Part shown: positions 1-5,962 of the stretch, piece by piece | Layout of the letters: each line of letters starts with the position of its first letter | Numbering within the stretch: position 1 is the stretch's first letter | Assembly: GCA_900556975.1 (NCBI GenBank) | Contig: USQZ01000046.1 | Coordinates: 1 to 12,830 of the forward strand | DNA from: an uncultured Clostridium sp. | GTDB lineage: Bacteria > Bacillota > Clostridia > TANB77 > CAG-508 | DNA: 12,830 nt | Direction: 5' to 3' | Made by a program: the position numbers and the translations under genes | The notes under the pieces: model-generated | Told to the model about the DNA's origin: nothing | What the model saw: only the letters and a program-made list of their open reading frames with translations | Databases searched by the model: none

Positions 1-464
1 AAATGGTATTAGATGGACCACACAGAAAAGGTGATTTAAGAAGAGCTAGAGCAGCTGCTGTAAATATTGTTCCTAACTCAACAGGTGCAGCAAAAGCTAT
101 AGGATTAGTTATTCCAGAATTAAACGGAAAATTAATTGGTTCAGCTCAAAGAGTTCCAGTTCCAACAGGTTCTACAACTATATTAATAGCAACTGTTAAA
201 GGAAATGATATAACTCCAGAAGGTATAAATGCAGCAATGAAAGCTGCTTCAAGTGAATCTTATGGATACACAGAAGAACCATTAGTTTCTTCAGATATTA
301 TAGGAATTACTTATGGATCATTATTTGATGCAACTCAAACAATGGTTACAAAAGTTGAAGATGGTTTATATCAAGTTCAAGTTGTTGCTTGGTATGATAA
401 TGAAAATTCTTACACAAGCCAAATGGTAAGAACAATTAAATATTTTGCTGAATTAGGTGAATAA
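1..464 (+). CDS. gap: Glyceraldehyde-3-phosphate dehydrogenase, C-terminal part (5' end outside window)
   Basis: Cytosolic glycolytic enzyme that oxidises glyceraldehyde-3-phosphate to 1,3-bisphosphoglycerate with NAD. Only about the last 153 residues of a protein usually near 335 are present; the reading frame is open at the left edge, so the ATG at 3 is an internal Met. Family landmarks seen are the DGPHRKGDLRRARAAA stretch, NSTGAAKAI, the RVPVPTGS segment that contributes to the phosphate site, and the C-terminal WYDNENSY motif. The catalytic Cys region and the NAD-binding domain lie upstream. The gene is separated from pgk by about 100 bases that contain a hairpin without a U-tract, so readthrough into pgk is likely. 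Identification is secure; whether it is the glycolytic or a second, gluconeogenic copy cannot be seen, though the operon context favours glycolytic. Confidence 0.97.
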   Translation, partial: MVLDGPHRKGDLRRARAAAVNIVPNSTGAAKAIGLVIPELNGKLIGSAQRVPVPTGSTTILIATVKGNDITPEGINAAMKAASSESYGYTEEPLVSSDIIGITYGSLFDATQTMVTKVEDGLYQVQVVAWYDNENSYTSQMVRTIKYFAELGE

Positions 465-494
465 TTAGAAAATATTTATTAATAAAGTTTATGT

Positions 495-522
495 TTATAG
501 GGACCGTTTATGGTCCCTATAA
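495..522 (+). promoter_or_regulatory. Intercistronic hairpin between gap and pgk, no U-tract
   Basis: A perfect 11-bp stem (TTATAGGGACC with GGTCCCTATAA) encloses a 6-base loop GTTTAT. The bases after it are AAGAAAATATT, so it lacks the run of U needed for an efficient Rho-independent terminator. I infer an RNA processing or 3'-end stabilising element that uncouples gap mRNA level from the downstream genes; a leaky terminator is the alternative. A similarly bordered hairpin follows gpmI at 4816-4842. Confidence 0.6.
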
Positions 523-565
523 GAAAATATTAGACATATATATTTAGAAGGGAATGAAAACAAGA

Positions 566-1750
566 ATGAATAAAAAAACTGTTAGAGACATAGATATTAA
601 AGGTAAAAAAGTTTTAGTTAGATGTGATTTTAATGTTCCATATGATTCAAATAGAGTAATCACAGATAATAGAAGAATTGTAGCAGCATTACCTACTATA
701 AAATATTTACTAGAAAATGATTGTAAAATTATTTTATGTTCTCACTTAGGAAGACCAAAGGGAGAAGTAAAACCTGAATTTTCACTTGATATAGTTGCTA
801 AAGAATTATCTAGATTATTAGGTAAAGAAGTAAAATTAGCTTCTGATGTTGTTGGTGAATCAGCTCAAAAATTAACTTCAGAAATGAAGAATGGTGAAGT
901 TGTTTTACTTGAAAATGTTAGATTTGAACCAGGTGAAGAGAAAAATGATCCTGAATTATCTAAGAAATTTGCAAGTTTAGCAGAAGTGTTTGTAAATGAT
1001 GCTTTTGGTACAGCCCACAGAGCTCATAGTTCAACAACTGGTGTTGCTGATTATTTACCAGCTGTATCAGGCTTCTTAATTGAAAAAGAATTAAAATTCT
1101 TAGGTGATGCTTTAGAGAATCCAGAAAGACCATTTATGGCAATTTTAGGTGGAAAGAAAGTTTCTGATAAAATTGGTGTTATTGAAGCTTTACTTGAAAA
1201 AGTTGATGTATTAATGATTGGTGGAGCTATGGCATACACATTCTTTAAATCAATGGGATATAATGTTGGAAATTCAATTTGTGAATTAGATAAATTAGAT
1301 TTAGCTAGAGAACTTATGGAAAAAGCTAAAGCTAAAGGTGTTAAATTAATGTTACCAGTTGATACTAAAATTGGTAAAGAATTTGATCCTAATACAGAAA
1401 GTAAAATTGTTAAATATACTGAAATTCCAGATGATTGGGAAGGTTATGATATAGGACCTGAAACAATAGCAATGTATAGTGATGAATTAAGAAATGCTAA
1501 AACTGTTATTTGGAATGGACCAGTTGGATTATTTGAATTTGATCAATTTGCTGTAGGAACTAATTCTATTGCAAAAGCATTAGCTGATGTTGATGCTGTT
1601 AAAATCATAGGTGGTGGAGATTCAGCGGCTGCTGTTGAAAAAGCTGGATTAGCTGAAAAATTCACACATATTTCTACTGGTGGTGGAGCTTCTCTTGAAT
1701 TTTTAGAAGGTAAAAAATTACCAGGAATAGAAGCATTACAAGATAAATAA
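566..1750 (+). CDS. pgk: Phosphoglycerate kinase
   Basis: Cytosolic enzyme that transfers the phosphate of 1,3-bisphosphoglycerate to ADP, giving ATP and 3-phosphoglycerate. From the chosen start it has 394 residues, the usual size. Visible motifs are RCDFNVP (19-25), HLGRP (60-64), ENVRFEPGEEKN (116-127), the AHRAHSS segment (150-156), GGKKVSDK (195-202), WNGPVG (316-321), GGGDSAAA (349-356) and TGGGASLEFLEG (371-382), covering the substrate-binding N-domain and nucleotide-binding C-domain. An ATG at 554 is in frame but abuts the Shine-Dalgarno-like AGAAGGG (546-552) with 1 base between. The ATG at 566 gives the usual MNKK... family start, at a rather long spacing of 13. The next gene starts 17 bases after the stop, so they are cotranscribed. 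Confidence 0.97.
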   Translation: MNKKTVRDIDIKGKKVLVRCDFNVPYDSNRVITDNRRIVAALPTIKYLLENDCKIILCSHLGRPKGEVKPEFSLDIVAKELSRLLGKEVKLASDVVGESAQKLTSEMKNGEVVLLENVRFEPGEEKNDPELSKKFASLAEVFVNDAFGTAHRAHSSTTGVADYLPAVSGFLIEKELKFLGDALENPERPFMAILGGKKVSDKIGVIEALLEKVDVLMIGGAMAYTFFKSMGYNVGNSICELDKLDLARELMEKAKAKGVKLMLPVDTKIGKEFDPNTESKIVKYTEIPDDWEGYDIGPETIAMYSDELRNAKTVIWNGPVGLFEFDQFAVGTNSIAKALADVDAVKIIGGGDSAAAVEKAGLAEKFTHISTGGGASLEFLEGKKLPGIEALQDK

Positions 1751-1767
1751 TAGAAAGAGAATTTTAT

Positions 1768-2460
1768 ATGAAAAAAGTAGTAATTGGATTAGTTATTGCT
1801 ATATTAATTGTAGCAAGTGTAGTAGGAATTTTATTTTACAATGGAAAAAAGAGAAATGAAGCACAAGAATCTAATGAAAGTGCAAATGTAGAAGAGTATT
1901 ATGGAAATAGGGGAAATATTTCACAAGTTGAAAAGGTTAAATTTTTATCAAAAAATGATGAATATTTAGTTGGAATGATTGGATTACCTGGTTCAAATGA
2001 ACTTAAAAATTTTTCAGATGAGGAAATGATTAGATTTGCATTAAATATTGCAGTTGAAAGATATTCTACTGTACTTACACAGAAAAAAGATAAAACTGGA
2101 AAAGAGTCTTATTTAGTTTCTAAAGATATGGTAAATAATATAATTGAAGAATATTTTGGATTACAGGCAGGTTCTGTTGATGAATCTAACAGTTCATATT
2201 ATTCTAAGGCAAATAAAGCTTTTTTATATGGAGAAAATATATCAAAAACACTTTATTATTATCCTGTAGATATGTCTAAAAATGAAGAAAGTGGCAATGT
2301 TGAAATTACTGCAGATGCTATTTTTATAACGGATAATCAAGATATATCTGTAATTGAAAGCGCAAAATATGAAGGAAAATATCAAAAAGATAATGTTGAT
2401 AATACAATTAAGTTTGTCTTTAATAAAAATGGAAAATTAGTTTCTTATCAATATTTATAA
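1768..2460 (+). CDS. Unrecognised single-pass membrane-anchored protein in the glycolytic operon
   Basis: I do not recognise this 230-residue protein. Residues 4-24 form a strong hydrophobic segment preceded by MKK. No lipobox Cys and no clear AxA cleavage site follow, so an uncleaved N-terminal anchor with an outside-facing domain is the likely topology. Residues 25-50 are polar and probably disordered. Residues 52-230 form a soluble, Tyr-rich domain with predicted helices around 83-105 (FSDEEMIRFALNIAVERY) and 118-132, then likely strands toward the C-terminus (IKFVFNKNGKLVSYQYL). It lies 17 bases after pgk and 33 before tpiA, so it shares their transcript. Its Shine-Dalgarno signal is weak (AAAGAGA, about 8 bases before ATG), suggesting lower translation than its neighbours. 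It has no enzyme motif; its position need not imply a glycolytic role. Confidence 0.85.
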   Translation: MKKVVIGLVIAILIVASVVGILFYNGKKRNEAQESNESANVEEYYGNRGNISQVEKVKFLSKNDEYLVGMIGLPGSNELKNFSDEEMIRFALNIAVERYSTVLTQKKDKTGKESYLVSKDMVNNIIEEYFGLQAGSVDESNSSYYSKANKAFLYGENISKTLYYYPVDMSKNEESGNVEITADAIFITDNQDISVIESAKYEGKYQKDNVDNTIKFVFNKNGKLVSYQYL

Positions 2461-2493
2461 TTTTTTATTTTGCAAGTGAAAGGTGGCGAAGAT

Positions 2494-3246
2494 ATGAGAA
2501 GAAAAGTTATTGCTGGAAACTGGAAAATGAATATGCTTCCAAATGAAGCTATGGATTATATAACTAAACTTTCTAAATTGGTTAAAGATACAGAAAATGA
2601 AGTTATTCTATGTGTTCCATATACAGATTTGTTTTATGCTTTAATGCATGCACAAGATACTAATATAAAAATTGGTGCTCAAAATATGCATTTTGCAGAA
2701 AAAGGGGCTTATACTGGTGAGGTTTCTGGAAAGATGTTAAAAGTTATTGGAGTTGAGTATGTCATAATTGGACATTCTGAAAGAAGACAATACTTTAACG
2801 AGACTGATGAATCAGTTAATAAAAAAGTAAAAGCAGCTTTTGAAAATGAGTTAAAACCAATAGTTTGTGTTGGTGAAACTTTGGAACAAAGAGAAAGTGG
2901 TTTGACAGAAAAAATTATAACTAATCAAACAAGACTTGCGTTAGATGGATTGAGCAATGCGCAGGTTAAAAATGTTATTATTGCTTATGAACCAATTTGG
3001 GCTATAGGTACTGGAAAAACAGCTACTTCAGAAGATGCAAATAATTCAATTAAAGCTATAAGAGCTGAGATTAAAAAAATTTATGGTGATGAGGTTGCTG
3101 AAGAAGTTATTATTCAATATGGTGGAAGCGTAAAATCTACTAATGCGAAAGAATTATTTGAAACTTCAGATATAGATGGAGGTCTAGTTGGAGGAGCAAG
3201 TTTAATTCCAGAAGAATTTGCTAAAATAGTTAATTATAATAAATAA
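2494..3246 (+). CDS. tpiA: Triosephosphate isomerase
   Basis: Cytosolic TIM-barrel enzyme interconverting dihydroxyacetone phosphate and glyceraldehyde-3-phosphate. With the chosen start it has 250 residues, the standard length. Catalytic residues are in place: Lys11 in GNWKMN, His94 in IIGHSERR and Glu166 in AYEPIWAIGTG, the last being the start of the mobile loop 6. The phosphate-binding GGSVKS (210-214) and GGLVGGASL (229-237) segments also fit. A TTG at 2470 is in frame, but AGGTGG at 2481-2486 lies 7 bases before the ATG at 2494, and the resulting MRRKVIAGNWKMN start is the family norm. It follows the unknown membrane protein by 33 bases and precedes gpmI by 18, so it is an internal operon gene. 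Confidence 0.97.
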   Translation: MRRKVIAGNWKMNMLPNEAMDYITKLSKLVKDTENEVILCVPYTDLFYALMHAQDTNIKIGAQNMHFAEKGAYTGEVSGKMLKVIGVEYVIIGHSERRQYFNETDESVNKKVKAAFENELKPIVCVGETLEQRESGLTEKIITNQTRLALDGLSNAQVKNVIIAYEPIWAIGTGKTATSEDANNSIKAIRAEIKKIYGDEVAEEVIIQYGGSVKSTNAKELFETSDIDGGLVGGASLIPEEFAKIVNYNK

Positions 3247-3264
3247 TAGAGGATGGGTAAGAAA

Positions 3265-4791
3265 ATGGATAAAAAAACTACAATGCTTATGATATTAGAT
3301 GGTTTTGGAATTAATGAAAAAGAAGAAGGAAATGCTGTTAAGATGGCTAATATTCCAAACATTAAAAGAATTTTAAAGCAATATCCAAATACAATTTTGC
3401 ATACAAGTGGTTTAGATGTTGGACTTCCTGAAGGACAAATGGGAAATTCAGAGGTAGGACATACCAATATTGGTGCAGGTAGAATTGTATATCAAGAATT
3501 AACAAGAATTACTAAATCAATAGAAGATGGAGATTTCTTTAGTATACCTGAATTGGTAACTGCAATTGAGAATTGTAAAAAGAATCATTCAAAATTACAC
3601 ATAATGGGATTGCTTTCAGATGGAGGTGTTCATAGTCATCAACGTCATTTATTTGCTTTATTAGAACTTGCTAAGAGAAAAGATTTTGAAGATGTATATG
3701 TTCATTGCTTCTTAGATGGAAGAGATACACCACCAGCTTCAGCTGAAGGATATATTGCTGAACTTGAAAATAAAATGGCTGAAAAAGGTGTTGGAAAAAT
3801 AGCTACAATAATGGGTAGATTCTATGCTATGGATAGAGATAAGAGATGGAATAGAATTGAAAAAGCTTATGATGCAATGGTAAAAGGTGAAGGAGAAAAA
3901 GCTATTTCAGCTGCTGTTGCAATTGAAAATTCATATCAAAAAGAAGTTTTTGATGAATTTGTTGTTCCAACTGTTATTTGCAATAATGATAAACCAGTTG
4001 CAAAAATTGAGGAAAATGATTCCGTTATTTTCTTTAATTTTAGACCAGATAGAGCAAGAGAAATTACTAGAGCAATAGTTGATGAGAATTTTGATGGATT
4101 TGAAAGAGAATACTTTAAAACTAATTTTGTAACATTTACAAATTATGATGAAACAATTACTAATGTTTCTGTTGCTTTCAAAAAAGATGAAATAAAAAAT
4201 ACATTTGGAGAAATAATTAGCAATAGAGGTTTAACTCAACTTCGTATTGCTGAAACTGAGAAATATGCTCATGTTACATTTTTCTTCAATGGCGGTCAAG
4301 AAAAACAATATCCAGGTGAGGATAGAATTTTAATTCCTTCACCAAAGGTTGAAACATATGATATGAAACCTGAAATGAGTGCTTTTGAAGTTACAGAAAA
4401 TGTTCTTAATGCAATTCATTCAAGAAAATATGATAGTATTATTTTAAACTTTGCAAATCCAGATATGGTAGGGCATACAGGAAATATTGAAGCGGTAATT
4501 AAAGCTTTGGAAGCATTAGATGTTTGTGTTGATAAAATTGTTAAAGCAATTGAAGAAGAGCATGGAGTTTTATTAATAACAGCTGATCATGGAAACTGTG
4601 AACAAATGATAGATTATAAAACAGGTGAGCCACATACAGCTCATACTACAAATCCTGTTCCATTAGTTTTAGTTGGTAAAGATGTTAAGATAAAAGAAGG
4701 AAGACTTGCTGATTTAGCTCCAACAATGCTTGATATAATGGGAATTGAGAAACCAGAAGAGATGACTGGAGAGAGCTTAATAGAAAAATAA
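3265..4791 (+). CDS. gpmI: 2,3-bisphosphoglycerate-independent phosphoglycerate mutase
   Basis: Cytosolic Mn-dependent enzyme of the alkaline phosphatase superfamily that converts 3-phosphoglycerate to 2-phosphoglycerate. From this start it has 508 residues, near the usual 510. Metal and catalytic residues are visible: Asp12 in MILDGFG, the phosphorylated Ser62 in QMGNSEVGH, Asp400 and His404 in NPDMVGHTG, Asp441 and His442 in ADHGNCE, and the His-rich PHTAHTTNP at 456-464. Substrate-domain motifs are GGVHSH (120-125), DGRDTPP (151-157), GRFYAMDRDKRW (184-195) and FRPDRAREI (259-267). An upstream in-frame ATG at 3253 follows AGAGG directly with no spacing; starting at 3265 gives MDKKTTMLMILDGFG, as in relatives. 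This is the last glycolytic gene here; eno, often next in related clusters, does not follow. Confidence 0.97.
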   Translation: MDKKTTMLMILDGFGINEKEEGNAVKMANIPNIKRILKQYPNTILHTSGLDVGLPEGQMGNSEVGHTNIGAGRIVYQELTRITKSIEDGDFFSIPELVTAIENCKKNHSKLHIMGLLSDGGVHSHQRHLFALLELAKRKDFEDVYVHCFLDGRDTPPASAEGYIAELENKMAEKGVGKIATIMGRFYAMDRDKRWNRIEKAYDAMVKGEGEKAISAAVAIENSYQKEVFDEFVVPTVICNNDKPVAKIEENDSVIFFNFRPDRAREITRAIVDENFDGFEREYFKTNFVTFTNYDETITNVSVAFKKDEIKNTFGEIISNRGLTQLRIAETEKYAHVTFFFNGGQEKQYPGEDRILIPSPKVETYDMKPEMSAFEVTENVLNAIHSRKYDSIILNFANPDMVGHTGNIEAVIKALEALDVCVDKIVKAIEEEHGVLLITADHGNCEQMIDYKTGEPHTAHTTNPVPLVLVGKDVKIKEGRLADLAPTMLDIMGIEKPEEMTGESLIEK

Positions 4792-4815
4792 TTTTGTTTA
4801 AAAATTTGTAATAGA

Positions 4816-4842
4816 TATAGGAAGTTCTTTGAACTTCCTATA
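4816..4842 (+). promoter_or_regulatory. Perfect 12-bp hairpin after gpmI, weak terminator or processing element
   Basis: The stem TATAGGAAGTTC pairs with GAACTTCCTATA around a 3-base TTT loop. It is followed by ATGCATATTTTGG, a poor U-tract, so termination would be inefficient. It sits 25 bases after the gpmI stop. The right arm runs into a perfect TATAAT (4839-4844), but I see no good -35 at normal spacing, so a promoter there is only a possibility. Its TATAGG/CCTATA borders resemble those of the gap-pgk hairpin. Confidence 0.6.
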
Positions 4843-4857
4843 ATGCATATTTTGGTA

Positions 4858-4885
4858 ATCTAGAAGGTTAGGTAACGTTCTAGAT
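4858..4885. promoter_or_regulatory. 28-bp near-perfect palindrome in the leader of the YezG-like gene
   Basis: The outer arms ATCTAGAA and TTCTAGAT are exact complements. Inside them one G/G mismatch is followed by GTTA and TAAC arms around a central GG, giving 12 of 14 complementary positions. As DNA it looks like a dimer-binding operator; as RNA it would fold as 8 bp, a mismatch, 3 bp and an AGGU loop. It ends 9 bases before the AGGAGG at 4895-4900 that serves the next gene, so either reading could control that gene. Function is inferred only from symmetry and place. Confidence 0.55.
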
Positions 4886-4913
4886 ATGTGCCTTAGGAGG
4901 GAACGGAAAGAAT

Positions 4914-5786
4914 ATGGAAATTTCTAATAAGGAACGAGTTATTTTTGATGATATACAAAAGAAATTATTTTATATGATTCCAGAAAAATGGGATGCTATT
5001 TATTTGTATGCTTCAATTGTTGAAGAATCTCATAGAAAGCCAGTTGGTGAAATGTATTTTTATTATTTACCAAAGGGAATATTGAAAAGAAAGCCTGTAA
5101 ACGTGTATCAAATTCCTGGAATGTTTAATATAGATGAGGAAAGTTATAATGAGTTGGTTCAAAGATTATTTTTCAACATAAAACAATTGAGAGCAATTCA
5201 TAGGGAGACTAATCCTAAAATATGGTCAAATATAACAATATCAATTGAAAATTTTCAGTTTAAAATTGAATATGCATATGAAGACTTAGGAAAAAAATCA
5301 GAATTTACACCATATGAACGACATATTATATGGAGATATAAACATTTGAATGATGATTTCGATTTTCAAACTAAAGAAGAAAAAAATATTATAAGTAAAT
5401 ATTTGAATAGTGATTTAATTAAAACTGAGAAAAATAATGATATATATACTGAAGGAATGTATAGACAGCAAGTTCATAATATAATTGATTATGAAAGAAT
5501 GATGACGATTGAGGCTGCCATAGCTTCTCAAAAAGAAGAGGCTATGAAGGAAGAGAAAAAATCGAAGTCAAAGAAGAAATCAAATAATATGGATGATGAG
5601 AATCAAACTTCTAAAAAAATAGAGAGTGAAAATCAAATTTTATTCAATAGAGTTGAAGAAATGAGAAAATCAATGAAACCGGCTAAGGAAGAGCTAAAGA
5701 AAGAGATCGCTAAGAATGAAATTAGTGATGATATTGATGATGATATGATTTTGAGTTCTGATTTTATGACTAAAAAAGATAAATAA
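4914..5786 (+). CDS. YezG/DUF600-like N-terminal domain with long charged C-terminal tail
   Basis: A 290-residue cytoplasmic protein without signal or membrane segment. Residues 10-150 match my memory of the YezG (DUF600) family: MIPEKWDAIYLYASI (21-35), GEMYFYYLP (45-53), an acidic DEESYNELVQRLFFNIKQL helix (74-92), WSNITISIENFQFKIEYAYEDL (104-125) and YERHIIWRYKHL (134-145). B. subtilis YezG is the cytoplasmic immunity partner of a secreted LXG toxin. Residues 151-290 lie beyond that domain: a helical middle (180-212), a Lys/Glu/Ser-rich coiled-coil-like stretch (206-270) and an acidic DDIDDDMI end. No toxin gene lies nearby, so immunity is not supported by context. AGGAGG at 4895-4900 lies 13 bases before the ATG, an unusually long spacing; no better start exists. 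The leader holds a hairpin and a palindrome. Family assignment is from motif resemblance, so moderate. Confidence 0.7.
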   Translation: MEISNKERVIFDDIQKKLFYMIPEKWDAIYLYASIVEESHRKPVGEMYFYYLPKGILKRKPVNVYQIPGMFNIDEESYNELVQRLFFNIKQLRAIHRETNPKIWSNITISIENFQFKIEYAYEDLGKKSEFTPYERHIIWRYKHLNDDFDFQTKEEKNIISKYLNSDLIKTEKNNDIYTEGMYRQQVHNIIDYERMMTIEAAIASQKEEAMKEEKKSKSKKKSNNMDDENQTSKKIESENQILFNRVEEMRKSMKPAKEELKKEIAKNEISDDIDDDMILSSDFMTKKDK

Positions 5787-5819
5787 AATATTTTAATATT
5801 CATTTTTGTTTTGATTAAA

Positions 5820-5864
5820 TTTTATATAATAGAAAGTTTGGAAAAATTTTCATATTATATAAAA
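5820..5864. repeat. AT-rich 11-bp inverted repeat abutting the terminator
   Basis: TTTTATATAAT (5820-5830) is the exact complement of ATTATATAAAA (5854-5864), with partial pairing of GAAA and TTTC further in. The last four bases of the right arm are also the first bases of the terminator stem, so the two hairpins compete. All arm bases are A or T, so chance is a serious alternative. Confidence 0.35.
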
Positions 5865-5904
5865 ATAGTGAGTTAAAAATTTTTTTCTAACTCACTATTT
5901 TTTT
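5861..5904. terminator. Bidirectional Rho-independent terminator between convergent genes
   Basis: A 15-bp stem (AAAAATAGTGAGTTA with TAACTCACTATTTTT) encloses a 12-base A/T-rich loop and is followed by T on the + strand to 5904. On the - strand the stem is followed by TTTTTATATAA. It therefore suits both the YezG-like gene ending at 5786 (+) and the aminopeptidase ending at 5963 (-). The 58 bases between it and the aminopeptidase stop show nothing recognisable. Confidence 0.9.
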
Positions 5905-5962
5905 GTTACTTTTTAGTAGTTAATATTTTTTCTTTTGAGTGATCTCTTTGGAATACGTTAGG

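Noticed and set aside
554..565. Upstream in-frame start for pgk at 554 (also TTG 2470 for tpiA, ATG 3253 for gpmI, ATG 7816 for the aminopeptidase)
   Set aside because: Each lies on top of, beside or upstream of the Shine-Dalgarno sequence, leaving no workable spacing, and the downstream Met gives the normal family N-terminus where known.
4839..4844. Perfect TATAAT as a promoter for the YezG-like gene
   Set aside because: It lies in the right arm of a hairpin, has no TG extension and no -35 at 15-19 bases; kept only as a remark.
4886..4913. T-box type leader before the YezG-like gene
   Set aside because: The conserved AGGGTGGNACCGCG sequence is absent, and the gene is not an aminoacyl-tRNA or amino-acid gene.
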